From contig OU015539.1 of the NCBI GenBank assembly GCA_907165065.1, positions 17,328,816 through 17,392,815 on the forward strand: a stretch of 64,000 nucleotides of DNA. The letters are read 5' to 3'. The notes under the pieces are model-generated. The model made no database searches, was not told the DNA's origin, and worked only from the letters and a program-made list of their open reading frames with translations. This DNA comes from Caprimulgus europaeus. Taxonomy: Eukaryota; Chordata; Aves; Caprimulgiformes; Caprimulgidae. Made by a program: the position numbers and the translations under genes. Of the stretch, positions 24,551 to 36,805 are shown in pieces (the first letter of the stretch is position 1; each line of letters opens with the position of its first letter).

Positions 24551-24792
24551 AATCATAGAATTGTTTTGGTTGGAAAAGACCTTGAAGATCATTGAATCCA
24601 ACCATGAACCCAACACTGACCAGTCCCCGACTGACCCATGTCCCTCAGCACTGTGTCTACACGACTCTTCAATCCCTCCAGGGATGGGGACTCCACCACT
24701 GCCCTGGGCAACCCCTTCCAATGCCTCAGAACCCTTTCAGCAAATAAATTCTTCCTCACATCCAACCTCAACTGCCCTGGCCACAACTTGAG
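24551..24792 (-). mobile_element. CR1 LINE, 3' end (second subfamily)
   Basis: About 240 bases of CR1 in minus direction with an almost complete 3' tip: AATCATAGAATTGTTTTGG followed by TTGGAAAAGACCTTGAAGAT. The body is nearly identical to the copy at 20822-21079 and to the complement of 35745-36119 (GTGTCTACACGACTCTTCAA, CCTGGGCAACCCCTTCCAAT). It is 5'-truncated near CCACAACTTGAG. It is a noncoding 3' untranslated fragment. Confidence 0.95.
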
Positions 24793-26069
24793 CCTAACTT
24801 TCTCACCAAAGGCTGGTTCTGCAGCAGCCTTTCTTGCCCCCCAGAGTAACAGAACAGTGCACTTTCTCCAGAACAGCCGAGGTTTCTGGCCAAGAGCAGG
24901 TGCTGGAGCAGTGTATGAGCTGTCTGTGGCTACCCTGAACACCAGTGACGTCAACAGGCCAACATTACAGGTAAAAGTCTAGACATCATTTTCTTGTATA
25001 ATTTAATCCTTATGCCAGGCTCCTTGCTTCCTTCTCTCTACTCCTTTGCTCATCTGCTGCCTCCTCTCCCATAGGTACTAAGTACACCATGAAAAAGTCA
25101 AGGCATAGGCTCCATGACTATTCCCACCTCTTTGCTTTCAAGCCTGTCCATCTCCAGACCATCTGTACTTTCTTTCTCAGCAGAAATTAACTCTGTCACT
25201 AGCATCTGGCACAAGAGGATGAAGCAACTGATGGGAATTTTAGTTGCTATCAAACACCTGTAAAGTGATGGAGAGACAAACTAAGGCCACCATAAATCCA
25301 TGATCCTTATTGCTCCTGATGGGTCTTACAGTGAGCAGGAGGAAGCACATCCTAAGCACACAGCAACTTCATAGTCTGAGATATTATAAAATGAGTCTTA
25401 AAATCTATCAGTTTGCAAGCCTCTTTGGGCAGAAACATACACCTCCTCTACAAACCCATGTCTGCCTAACAGCCACAGCCTGATGTGACAGTATCTGCAG
25501 ATCTCCAGCCACTAACACCATAAAAATAAGTAATTACAGTAATAATACAGAGGTTTTTGGAACAGCAGGGAGGGAATAAGCTGAGATAGATGTGCAGGAA
25601 GAGTGCTAGAAAGTTCTGCAGCAAAGACTCAACCACCTGCTGACTGCATAACAGAGAAACCTCTTAAGAGGCAAATACAGTCAGGAAGGCAGTAAGTGCA
25701 AGTGCAGTTAAAGTGAAGTTTTCCTGCCTTCTGCAGACCTGTAAATATTGCTTTCATTACTGTCCTAACCACTACCTCCACACACAGGCAGGAATCCTTT
25801 AATTCACAAACATTTGCAAGAGACAGTGCATAAAATCTAATAGGAACATATGTTCAGACCTTGAAATAGCCTGAGCAGTTCCTCATCACGACAGCAGTCC
25901 CATCCAACAAAGAGCTTCCCTACTGCGAAGGACATCGGTCCCCATCACTGTCACAGACAAATCAAATCCAAGCAGATTAGAGAGGAGCTGCTTGGCTTCT
26001 GCGAATGCACAGAGGCCCAGCTCAGTTTGCATCTTAGGCTCCATAAGCAAGGAAAAAACCATCAGCAGC

Positions 26070-26130
26070 AAGAGAAAGGGAGGGAGTGGATGAAGAAGAC
26101 AAAGGGAGAAGAGGAGGGAGGGAGAGACGG
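26070..26130 (+). repeat. Purine-rich tract
   Basis: About 60 bases almost entirely A and G (AGAGAAAGGGAGGGAGTGGA, then GAAGAAGACAAAGGGAGAAG and GAGGAGGGAGGGAGAGACGG). Several runs of three G make this a possible G-rich structure former. Confidence 0.7.
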
Positions 26131-28069
26131 GTTCCACATTCACAGGTTTCACATTGAGTTAATGCAGAGGCAGCTGCACCTGACAAAGCTGTGCTTCAAG
26201 GTGTCCAGACATCCCTGTCAGGTACCAGAGAGGAGATGGATTTTATGGAGCTTTGAAGGGAGGTTGAGAGGGCAGGAGGAAATGAGGTGCTAACGCTGAT
26301 CATAACAAAAACCGATGGAGCCAGTCGGAATGGGACCCTGGGAGGCTGTCTGCAGTGAAAATGAAGGTGTTAAAGGGTGTACAGCACTGCATCAATGTCA
26401 GGGGCTGCCTGGTGCCTCTCAGCAACTCAGACACAGGAACGTGCCACGGCCGCCCAGGCACGGCTCTTTGTGGTTCCAGCAGCACCTGCACCCTCTCAAG
26501 AATGATAAAGCAAAAGCTCTGTATTAACGAGAGAACTGTGGGAAGTGCAGGCAGAGACAACACACTTTGTAACCAAGGCCTCCTCTTACTTCCCAACCGC
26601 TTCCCATCTTCCCTTCACACGCTCTAACTGGAGAGAACACAGCTAACAAGAAGGCCAGGAGCTGTGGCTAGCACAGCACTCGCCAAGCCTCACACGACTC
26701 GGCCCCTCCAGCAATACAGAACCAACACACATCCCCTCCTCTCCACACCACCAGCCCACAAGTGCCCATCACCTGCATCACACACAGGCCCACGGCCACT
26801 CCCCTTCAGACAGGGGTAAGGAGAGATCAACAGCCAAAGTAACACTCTGAACACTTCCCAAGTAAGTAAAATGGCTGTTTTATAAAAGCCTGGGCAGTGA
26901 TTACTCCTCACTGGGTAACTCTTATTTCTGTTTAGACTAGCCTATCATTTTTATTGTGCTGAACTGATTAAGGGAACAAAACCTTATTTGTGTCCTGCCT
27001 GACCTGACAGCTCTGCACCAGACCGAGCCCCTCTGTGCTTCTGAAGAACTTGGAACAATACTTTGCAGTAGTTGTGCTTCTGAGAGAACACGAGATGTCT
27101 GAACCTGTGCAGCTTGGCTTTGCTCTCTCCAGCGAGTGCCTCTGACTCCTTACAGGACGATACTCTGTCACCAGGAGCCCTGTCTTTGCTCTAGTGGTAC
27201 CCATGACTGCTTTTAAGGGACTAGGTGCTGTACCAAATGAGATTATTTTGTCTCATTTCCAGGTTTTTGTCTTTGATGGGACAGAGTAGATAAACATGCA
27301 GGGTTAATAATGGACACTGTGAGGAATACAATTTCTCAAGTGTGTATTTCTCTCCCATTAGCTAACAGGCAGTGATAAGGGAACCTGGTTCTCAGGCTTG
27401 TGGTCACTTGCAGAGCCTACACTCCATTGTTGCTCACTCACTTCCCATGACACCTAATAGCCTCACAGTGGGATGAGATGCCAAGTAGAAAGGACACAAC
27501 ACAATTAATAAGAAATGTTAAGTACAGCTGAAACTATTCCTCATTAGGAACAGGAGGCTTCAAGTGGCTGTGAGGTAACAATCACCCTAGTACCCCAAAG
27601 ATGGGTTTCTGACAGCCTTTGCTGATGAAACACAGCACAGCACAGGAACTGGCACATCCACAGCCCTGGGCAGCTGGAAGAGAGCTGACCTTCAGCAGCC
27701 TGGGCAGGAGCTGTGGCCAGTGAGCCCCTGGGTGACTGGGCTGTGCAGGCACTACCAGCAGTGTTGGACTTCTCTGATGGATGGGTTCCTGGATCACCTG
27801 CCAGATACAGTTTGTGCCTAGACTATGGATTTTGGTAAGTGCAAGCTATGGAGTAGGCAATGAAGTATAAAATACTTCATAAAGTATAAAATATTGCTTT
27901 CATCTCTGTATTTCTAATATATGTTTCATCATTATACCAACCTTTTATTCCCTTTGTGAACTGCTCTTAATTTATTAAGCTGAGCCTCAAAAAGGTGTCC
28001 AGGTAGATACACTAGAGCACTGATTAATGACACTTGTACAACTGGTGGCATGTGGGATCTTAATGAAGT

Positions 28070-28620
28070 CTGGAAAATGATTATTTTGCTAATTCTAAGG
28101 CAAAGAATTAGTTAAATAGGTCTTTTTTTCCAGGACTATGTATTTCCATGCATTAAGATGACTTTAATGCAATTGCCAGGCCTAGCCTTCGTAGTCACTG
28201 AGTTACACTTGTTTATTGTGCCTGAATAAATCTGGCACAGGAGTGCTATCAGGCACTGCCCTAAGGTTTATGTATGCTTGGGTGGTACAATCTGCATTGC
28301 TATACTTTGAAAGATTTAGGTTCATCAATAAAGCTAAAGGGCAGTGAATTAAAAATCAATACAAAGGCAGACTTCTTAAGGCAACACAGAGGGAGCTCAT
28401 GGAATACGTAATTGCCAGCATTGATTAAAGGCAGGTGTGGGTAATGAATTTTAAGAAGGACCCAGTGTTATCATTATGCAACCTGACATAAAATGGGTCA
28501 TAAAAACACCACACTTTGGAGTATGAACTGACAGGTACAAAGGTCATGAAGTAACTCCTCTGCCTTTTCAACCTTAAGTAAATTACTGCACAGTTGATTA
28601 GATAAATTACTGAAAGGAGC
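28070..28620. promoter_or_regulatory. Possible conserved noncoding element
   Basis: A repeat-free AT-rich block with an 8-base inverted repeat TGCATTAA/TTAATGCA (28149-28156 and 28164-28171) and further TAAT and POU-like cores (CAGCATTGATTAAAG, GGTAATGAATTTTAAG, TATCATTATGCAACC). The texture matches developmental enhancers of vertebrates. Interspecies conservation, the real criterion, cannot be seen from one sequence. Confidence 0.25.
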
Positions 28621-30844
28621 TGTGGGTCACCTTGCTATTGCTCCATCACGTTAGAGGTAGTGTGCTGATTCGCCACAGGAAGGAACGGGCTCGTTCAATA
28701 TGGCAAAGTCTGCATTAGCAGAGTTTTGTTTCCTCTTATCTCCCTAACATAAGGAAGCTTGCAAAGCATCCTTCCCAAAACAGGGAGAGGGAAACAGTAA
28801 GTTTTTGTTTGCCCTGTGAGAGCAGTGACCTTGGGCAACCTTCAGAAGAAGTGATTATGTACAAGTACAGGCACACCTGGGACACAGCAGTGATGGAAAT
28901 TCCTCAGGCTTAGGCTTTCAGAAGACAGAAAAAACTGAACAAGGAGGAAATCCTCTACCACCACAGGCAGTGACAACCACACTTCATTTCGAATTAAAGC
29001 CCTCTTTTAATCTCACCTGAAAACCGGTGTCAGCACAACGCTCCAAGCCACCTTTAAACAGAGAACACTGGACCGCAGCTAAAGGGAAAGCTCATCCCAC
29101 CGGCATCCTCATGGCACTCTGAAAAGCTGCTTGGATTTCTTCCAATCCCCCAGCCCTTGCCTGTGTGTGGGCCAGTGCCTTGTTCAAAGGCACTGCAAAA
29201 GCAGCACCTACAAAAGTACAAAACTTTCCAAGATCTCCCCCAAAACGTCCCGTGATGCACTGACAGGAGTGGCTGCACTCACAGCTCAGCCGAGCTGCTC
29301 AGCAGGGCCCACAGGGGCTGGATGGCACCAGACACCCACTCAGGGCTGGCTCTTTCCTCCAGCCTTTTCCCAAACCAATCTTGACTGGGCACTTACTACT
29401 TTAAAACCCTGCCCAGTGCAGGGAGGGAGGGTGAGGACTACCCTCGCCATCCCAGCACCCTGCTCAGCAGGGCTTTTAGATTTCTTTCTCAATTTGACAA
29501 TTGTAAACCAAACCATTATTGAATCTCAGTGACCTGTAAGCCTGGGAAGGCAATGGGAAACTGGAGAGCACTTCCAGACATACAGCACAATTCCATAGCG
29601 TCTGCCTGGTGTGTTGTACAGTCAGCAGCAGAGGGAAGAGCTCACTCACTCAATAAAACCTGTAGAGATAGGAATTTGAGGAATACTAGAGCTTGCTAAT
29701 CAAATATGCAAGCTGACAAAACCAGCATTTTCCACTAGAAAACTGTCTTGATGAAAAATACTAAAAACTATTACTACCATCAGCTAAGAAAAATTCAGCT
29801 GAAATAGCTCATTACAGTTTCTTGCCCCAAAGGTGTTCATAGTGGGTTTTTTTTAGCATGAACTCACCCAAAAATGTTTCCTTGAATTTGGATTAAGAAA
29901 TTACTAAACTGTATTTCCCTAATAGCATGTTGATTTTTGTAAATTGAAGTATAGGCCCACATTTTCTAACATAAACTGAATGGCCCAGAAGATTACATTT
30001 CCTGTAATGCAATGCACATCTTCCTCTAAGGGATTTGGAGAATATATTATAGAAAATGCATAATTCTGAATAAACCCTGGAGATGCAGTCCAGAAAAGCA
30101 GGCCAACCCACAAGGGAGAATGGAAAACACATCATGCATCTTAACTGCAATCCTCATTTCTATGTAGTTTAAATAGTAAACAGGCTCAAAATGAAACACT
30201 GCAGAGCCAATCAATAATAGAAATTAGGCATTTTCATTCTGAAAAGTGTTAAAATATTTCATTTTGATTAAAGAAAAGTCAAAAGGAGTGTTTTGGAATT
30301 CCCACTACGAGAAACTGTCTTATTTCACTTTTTAGTGCCAACCTGGAGCAAACTCAAATATTCAAATGAAGGCATCCCACTGTGATGGGAACCTCAAATT
30401 TTGCCCAGCTATAATCACTGTTAATTCCCTTCTTTAATTTCGAAGGCAACCCTGAAGTCATGTGGAAGGAGAGCAATTTGCCCTTTTCCTGTGGCTTTTT
30501 CCCTTTAAAAAAGTCTCCATTTTCTTAAATAAGAATGCCCCCAGTGGAGTTTGGAGAGGCACTATTTAGATGCTCATCAAATGTACGTGGACACATCAAG
30601 GCACCGAGCTCAGACAGAAGTCAGCAGGTCATCTGTAGAAGATCCAGCTGTGTTAATGAGTCATGTCAACATTGATCCAGTTCCCCTAGACTGCAGAAGA
30701 CAAGGGAGACACATCTCAGTGAAACTCTGGCACTCAAATCCTCCTCTTCTGAACTGTCCATGCACCACCACTCATTGAGCTGTGCTCTGCTGTGTGCATG
30801 AGGCAGATCCTTCCCTGCCTGTCCTATGCACGTAGGTGAATGAG

Positions 30845-31628
30845 GTGCAAACCTCATGAAGTTCAACAGGGTCCTGCACCTGGGTCAGGGCAACCCCCAG
30901 CACAAATCCAGGCTGGGCCGTGAGTGGCTGGAGAGCAGCCCTGAGGAGAAGGACTTGGGGTGCTGGGGGAGGAGAAGCTCCACATGAGGCGGCACCGTGC
31001 GCTGGCAGCACAGAGCCAAGAACCGTGTCCTGGGCTGCACCCAGAGCAGCGTGGGCAGCAGGGCCAGGGAGGGGATTCTGCCCCTCTGCTCCGCTCTCCT
31101 GAGACCCCACCTGCAGTGCTGCCTCCAGTGCTGGGGCCACCAACAGCACAAGGACATGGAGCTACTGGAGCCAGTCCAGAGGAGGCCACGAGGATGATGC
31201 CAGGGCTGGAGCAGCTCTGCTGTGAGGACAGGCTGAGAGAATTGGGGCTGTTCAGCCTGGAGAAGAGAAGGCTCCAGGGAGACCTTCTAGTGGCCTCCCA
31301 GTACCTGAAGGGGCTCCAGGAAGGCTGGGGAGGGACTTTGGCCAAGGGCAGGGAGTGACAGAACAAGGGGTGATGGCTTGAAAGTGGCAGAGGGGAGATG
31401 GAGCTGAGATGTGAGGAAGAAATTCTTTGGTGTGAGGGTGGTGAGACCTTGGCCCAGGTTGGCCAGAGAAGCTGTGGCTGCTCCTCCCTGGAAGTGTTCT
31501 CGGCCAGGTTGGATGAGGCTTTGAGCAACCTGGTCTAGTGGAAGGTGTCCCTGCTGCTGGCAGGGGGGTTGGCACTGGCTGAGCTTACAGGTCCCTTCCA
31601 ACCCAAACCAGCCCAGGATTCTATGATG
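30845..31628 (+). mobile_element. CR1 LINE, ORF2 C-terminus and 3' end (young subfamily)
   Basis: The longest young CR1 here, about 785 bases in plus direction. It starts within ORF2 at the stretch encoding LMKFNRVLHLG, then [18 protein letters not shown]-like, [39 protein letters not shown] and [20 protein letters not shown]. The 3' untranslated region follows, with CTGGTCTAGTGGAAGGTGTC, and the tip is AGGATTCTATGATG. Frame changes occur; one, the loss of a G in CCAGAGGAGG-CCACGAGG near 31182, is shared with the copy at 33.55 kb. The 5' end is truncated, as usual. The antisense frame of 221 codons inside it (31528-30863) is only a shadow. Confidence 0.96.
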
Positions 31629-33546
31629 TGCCATTTTAACTCCTCCTTGGTAGGTAGAGAAGAAGGATATATAAAAAGATAAAAGATAACTGTTGGCATC
31701 GTGGCCTGTTCCACAAATCCCATCACTTGGACACTCTAGGTCCATTCTGCATGGTTATGGTGTCCATATGATGTACAGGTAAATCTGGGAAGTTGAACAG
31801 GATTTGCCACTGTTTTGTGTATTTGGCAGAACACAAGGCGAGGTCACACTAGGAAATCAGGCCACGACCCTGCTACCCATCCTCTTTCCAGTAATCCCCT
31901 CGCTCCACACCTCTGATAACTGCCAGAGCAAAATGCCAACCAGATCACTCTGTCATGACCGCCACAGCCACCCCCAGCTTTCTTCCTGCATCTCTTTGGT
32001 GTGTGAGCTCCAGTCACCTCTATTCCTGCATCCTTATCCCAGCCTGCCGAGTCAGCCGCCACGGCACGACCCTGCGGCAAACAGCCCTGGGCAGCGCTAA
32101 CCTGCGTGGGAGAGCTCAGCTGGGTCCTGGCTGCTCATCACATTATGCCCCCAAGTATTTCTGGTGCTATGGTTTGCACTTTTCTATGTGATTGCATCAT
32201 CAGGGGACAGTGCCATTAATGGTCTGTCACACCCTCAGCAGCTTAGGGAAAAGTTTCCCTTCGGGATTTCCACGGCTGCGTGGCAGGTTCCTCGTTGCAC
32301 ATTTCTGCTGACAGGAAGCAACATAAGAAAGAGTCCAGCTCCCCTGGCTCCATTTAGTCCTGTCCTATCCATTTAGTCCTCCCCTATTTCCATTCAGTTA
32401 TAACCTAGCTGTGCCACACTGACCACACTGACCTTCTGGGGAAAAAACAGCCAACAACAAGGAGTATTGCCTGAGCCCCGAGAGGAGCGGAGCAGCCATG
32501 GACTGCAACTGGAGGCAGCCCATTAGTGAGAGCCAGCACTGGCTCTTGCTCTTTCCCTGCCTTTTTGGAGAGCCTGGGGGAAAGGCATGAATCAGGCTGA
32601 TCCAAACAGGAGCTGCTCACCTTTGGGGTTACCAGTTCAAACTAAACCCCCAGCTGAAAGCAGCAGAAAGTCTGTTGTCCCCTGAAGGTTATTTGGTTGT
32701 TTATAAGAAACTTGCTAGCAGTAAGTCATACTGTATGGAGCATTTATTGCCAATTAAATGCCCATCCAAAAGCAGCACTAATGGAAGGATGAAGCATATG
32801 GGGCCACCACATCATCATGGTCCAGCTATCCCAAAGCTATCTCACCAGCAGAATAAGGGAAAAACCCAACCTCCTCCTGAGAGGCAGATATACTGTAGGA
32901 AACTTCAAGGGCTGCTAAATATTCCCTTTCTTTTCTTTCTACCTGCCTGGCTTGCAGCAGGTTCCTGTTTGGCCACTTTCTCACAGGAATACTTTAGTTT
33001 CCCAGCACCCTTTCTCCTGTATAGCTTCACTCTGGTGTATTTGTAGCTCCTACTCTTTCTCAATACATGGTCACCAAAGTTTTTTGGCAAATGAGTGGAA
33101 AAAAGCATCTCCTGCAAACGACCATGTGTGTACAGCACAGCGGGCAGTACGGGCCCACATCGTGACAGCCAGGAAGGGAGGTGCAGCAACAAGCACTTGT
33201 GATGCTGTAACAGGGATGGGACCTGAGGCAACACCCGAACACCACACCCATCTCCTGTGCCTGAAGATCATGGAAAGGTCAGAGCCTCAGGGGTACAGAT
33301 ATCTGTGTCCTCATGGACAGGAGCCCCTGCCAAACCTCACTCTCACCTGTTTCTCCAGTACGACAGTCACCAAGCACAGCGAAGGTGGTTTGGGGTGTGG
33401 CACAACATGAACTGGCACCAGCCAGGGGAGCTGGGCAGCCCAACTGGAGCCAGACCTGGCCCTCAGTGCCATCCCACTGCATCCCAGTATGGTGGGAAGA
33501 GCAGGCTGGGGACACCCATGTGTGCCACTGGCGATACCCAGTGATG
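31629..33546. other. Unique, fairly GC-rich spacer between two young CR1 copies
   Basis: No gene recognised. It contains a 19-bp tandem duplication at 32349-32386 and a 9-bp duplication of CCACACTGA near 32413-32430. Several frames of 100-150 codons occur on both strands, but none has a recognisable domain, and their abundance fits the higher GC content. Confidence 0.45.
32349..32386 (+). repeat. 19-bp tandem duplication
   Basis: TCCATTTAGTCCTGTCCTA is followed directly by TCCATTTAGTCCTCCCCTA, two mismatches in 19 bases, with a third worn partial copy (TTTCCATTCAG) after it. Confidence 0.8.
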
Positions 33547-34103
33547 TGGGAGGGGATTCTCCCCCTGTACTCTGCTCTTGTAAGGCCCCACCTGGAGTGC
33601 TGTGTCCAGTTCTGGAGCCCCCAACACAAGAGAGACATGGACCAGTTAGAACGAGTCCAGAGGAGGCCACGAGGATGATGCCAGGGCTGGAGCAGCTCTG
33701 CTGTGAGGACAGGCTGAGAGAGTTGGGGCTGTTCAGCCTGGAGAAGAGAAGGCTTCAGGGAGACCTTCTAGTGGCCTCCCAGTACCTGAAGGGGCTCCAG
33801 GAAGGCTGGGGAGGGACTTTGGCCAAGGGCAGGGAGTGACAGGACGAGGGGAAATGGCTTTAAGCTGAAAGAGGGGAGATGGAGATGTGAGGAAGAAATT
33901 CTTTGGTGTGAGGGTGGTGAGACACTGGCCCAGGTTGGCCAGAGAAGCTGTGGCTGCTCCTCCCTGGAAGTGTTCTCGGCCAGGTTGGATGAGGCTTTGA
34001 GCAACCTGGATTTAGTGGAAGGTGTCCCTGCTGCTGGCAGGGGGGTTGGGACTGGATGAGCTTTGAGGTCCCTTCCTACCCAAACCACTCTGGGATTGTA
34101 TGA
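33547..34103 (+). mobile_element. CR1 LINE, ORF2 C-terminus and 3' end (young subfamily)
   Basis: About 555 bases, plus direction, starting in ORF2 at GGGAGGGGATTCTCCCCCTG (encoding [20 protein letters not shown]) and ending at GGGATTGTATGAAG. From the QRR codons to the 3' untranslated region it is nearly identical to the copy at 31183-31620: I see only two mismatches in the first 190 or so shared bases. It carries the same missing G near 33661. Its upstream and downstream flanks differ from those of the first copy, so it is an independent insertion, not a local duplication. The codons before the deletion keep the CVQFW and ERVQRR signature. Confidence 0.96.
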
Positions 34104-35744
34104 AGTGATGAGAGAAGCTTGGGGTCAGCTCAGAGTCCAGCCAGGACCTGCAGGAGATGGGCTGAAGACAGGACACCCCACCAGGCTATGCTGAAGCCAG
34201 GACTAGGGGACTGCTACCAACAGCTCCCATAGAGGAAACCAGTGAGTGAGCTGGGTCCTGGGCTGGACACTGGTCTCCCTGTGGGGCAGCCCCAGCCAAA
34301 ATGGGGCCGGGTGGCTGGGCAGGGCCTTCTGGTGCCCTCTGTACCCACCCAAATGCCTTCTGCACGGGCACAGCAGCTTTGGTCTCAAAACCTATGTACA
34401 GCACGTGACAGGGAGTTACTTTAAATGCTTCCCTCCGCGTTTTGCACACACACACAGAGCTGTGGCATGATTTTGAGCTCTCTGTTTAGGGCAGGCAACA
34501 AGTGCAGCAGCAGGGCCAGAACTGAAGCTACTGGATTAGCAGCTCGTTAATTCCCCTCACTGCCTCCAGCCACGGCAGCAAACAGTACTGAACTGTTTCT
34601 GGAAACAGTACTGCACTTGCAGGGCACCAGGCCTCGGCCACCGCCTGCTGTGCCACCCTGCAGGGAGCCCACACGGCTCCCCAGCCTGCCAGAGGGCTCT
34701 GCAAACCTTCCCCGGGCAGCCGGGATGCCCAGGGACTGACTTGTGAAGAACAGCACCATTTTTCCCTCACCTCCATTTGAAGCAGGCCCATTTCAAACAC
34801 CTTTTCCTCCTCTAAATACTCAGCAAGAAGAATTCTGTAATAATCAGTTGCTGGTGATGCAGATTTTTTTGCATTCATACTTCTGAGCAAGTTTCCAGGC
34901 AGACTGTTAACTCCTGCTGTCAACAGCATGGCCCCTCAAATCCCTTCACAGCCCTTTCTTGCCAGCCTTTCCTCCTACCCATCAGGATTACACACAATAT
35001 TTATGACCATAATTACTCTGTCTCTTAAGAGAGTAGCCATCTGTGAAAACCACAGAACACTGATTCTATATTTCACATTAATAAGTCCCATAAATAAACC
35101 TGATTTAATTTAGAGTAACTGCTTTCTCAGAAACACAAAACTTCCAGTCCAGTTTAGGATCCTTCCCAGCTGTTGAAAACACTCGGGTGTTTTTTCACAT
35201 TAGTGCACAGTTTGTCTTTTTACAGTACAAAGCAGCACTAGCTATAAAATAAGTAGAAAAAAAAGGCTGGATTCCTTCCCACCCCCAATTCAGTAGTAAT
35301 AAGAGTTGAAAGAAATGTAAAGTAACAGCAGTGAATTTACACTTGCTTGGAAAATTGTTCTTGCTCCCATGATGCTTTGAGAGACACATTAAAAAAGTCT
35401 TGGAGGCTTCACTCTTACTCATGCTGCAACATGCTACACAAGAATAATTTCTAACAATGTCTATCTGGTATAAAACCAGCTGTGGTGACATTAACAATAT
35501 TTTGTGGTTAGAGAACTGGTCTGGGGACTCAGAAAATTAAAACTGGGGCTTAATATTTGACTGTTATGGATTTCCTGTGCTTTGTTGGATATAGAATTTC
35601 ATCCATCACTCTAATTAGTTATCCTCTACCTAATTTCTCTTTCACCCTTACTGAGCAGCCATATAGCTCATACATACAAATGCTGACCACACTGTCTCTT
35701 GGATTACACTTCTCCCCTGGGGAAGGGTCTGGAGCACAAGTGTG
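34104..35744. other. Unique sequence, no gene seen
   Basis: GC-rich in 34100-34750, AT-rich after that. No recognised repeat or gene. A minus-strand frame of 133 codons (34929-34528) has no recognisable domain. Confidence 0.45.
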
Positions 35745-36119
35745 CTGAGTTCCCGGCTGAGGGAACTGGGGGTGCTGAGCCTGGAGAAAAGGAGGCTGAG
35801 GGGAGACCTTCTGGCTCTGTCCAAGTCCCTGCAAGGAGGGTGCAGAGAGGTGGGGGTGGGTCTGTTCCACCAAGGACCAAGGGACAGGACAAGAGGAAAT
35901 GGGCTCCAGTTGTGGCCAGGGCAGTTGAGATGGGATGTGAGGAAGAATTTCTTTGCTGAAAGGGTTCTGAGGCATTGGAAGGGGTTGCCCAGGGCAGTGG
36001 TGGAGTCCCCATCCCTGGAGGGATTGAAGAGTCGTGTAGACACAGTGCTGAGGGACAGGGGTCAGTGGGGACTGGTCAGTGCTGGGTTCATGGTTGGACT
36101 CAATGATCTCGAAGGGCTT
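35745..36119 (+). mobile_element. CR1 LINE fragment lacking its 3' tip (second subfamily)
   Basis: A plus-direction CR1 of the same subfamily as the copies at 20.8 and 24.6 kb. It starts in the last ORF2 codons (CGGCTGAGGGAACTGGGGGT, GCTGAGCCTGGAGAAAAGG) and runs through GGGTTGCCCAGGGCAGTGGT and GGGATTGAAGAGTCGTGTAG to GACTCAATGATCTCGAAGGG. There it stops: the expected TTTTCCAACC and ATTCTATG tail is missing and unrelated sequence follows (GCTTTGGGATTTGCATGC). Loss of the 3' end is not explained by ordinary CR1 insertion, which truncates the 5' end. Confidence 0.94.
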
Positions 36120-36445
36120 TGGGATTTGCATGCAGACCTTTTGTGGTTTCCCACTGAAGGAAGCATTTGCAGAAGGTTTTCTAACAAGTAATGGGTACGT
36201 TGTGCAGAATCACCATGTGTAATCCAAACAGTAAATCTATTCTACACCAACACAATAATCTATTGATTACTATTTAAAACAGATTTATTTGCACTCTATT
36301 CAGTGCATTACCTGCCAAGAATCTCGAAGAGAGAACACTCGGATGATGCATTACTACATCTCACTTTCCTATTTCTTCTTGTTTGAAATAACTCTGCAGT
36401 GCAGCACTTTATCTCATTTTCCCTCGTTTGCTTATGCCTGTGAGA

Positions 36446-36463
36446 TATTTATTTATTTATTTA
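36446..36463 (+). repeat. (ATTT)n microsatellite
   Basis: Four uninterrupted ATTT units and a partial one. Confidence 0.85.
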
Positions 36464-36805
36464 GTAGGAGGACAGTTAAATAGCCATCTCTGCTATTCAG
36501 TCACAGCTCTGGGGCACTACATGCAGAGCTCCAGCGCAAAGGGAACCACAGACGATACAGGGTCAGCACAGAACTATCTGTGTAAAAATACAGATTCCCC
36601 CTGTCTCTAATAACTTATTAAACAAGTACTGGCAGCTTATCAGCTTTATTAACATCTGCAACCTACAGTTCTACCTCCTGGAACCCTGGGTAACAGCAGA
36701 GTCTCGGCTAACAACAAAAATTACTCATGGTCATGGTTTTAAAGTGTAGCTAGAAAGTGATTCAGACCTAACAAAATAAGATAGGAACAAAAGCATTCAG
36801 ATCTC

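Larger units (their letters stand above)
24793..30844. other. Unique sequence with purine tract and possible regulatory block
   Basis: About 6 kb with no recognised gene. Listed separately are a purine-rich tract at 26070-26130 and the AT-rich motif block at 28070-28620. A perfect 8-base hairpin TGAAGTAT/ATACTTCA lies at 27861-27879. A 133-codon plus-strand frame at 29131-29532 has no recognisable domain. Confidence 0.5.

Noticed and set aside
27861-27879. Hairpin TGAAGTAT/ATACTTCA as a terminator or regulatory RNA
   Set aside because: Eight-base inverted repeats with short spacers are expected several times in a window of this size, and the surroundings are AT-rich and unremarkable.
30863-31528. 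Antisense open frame of 221 codons
   Set aside because: It lies wholly inside a CR1 copy on the strand opposite to the element's direction and is a by-product of the GC-rich CR1 sequence.
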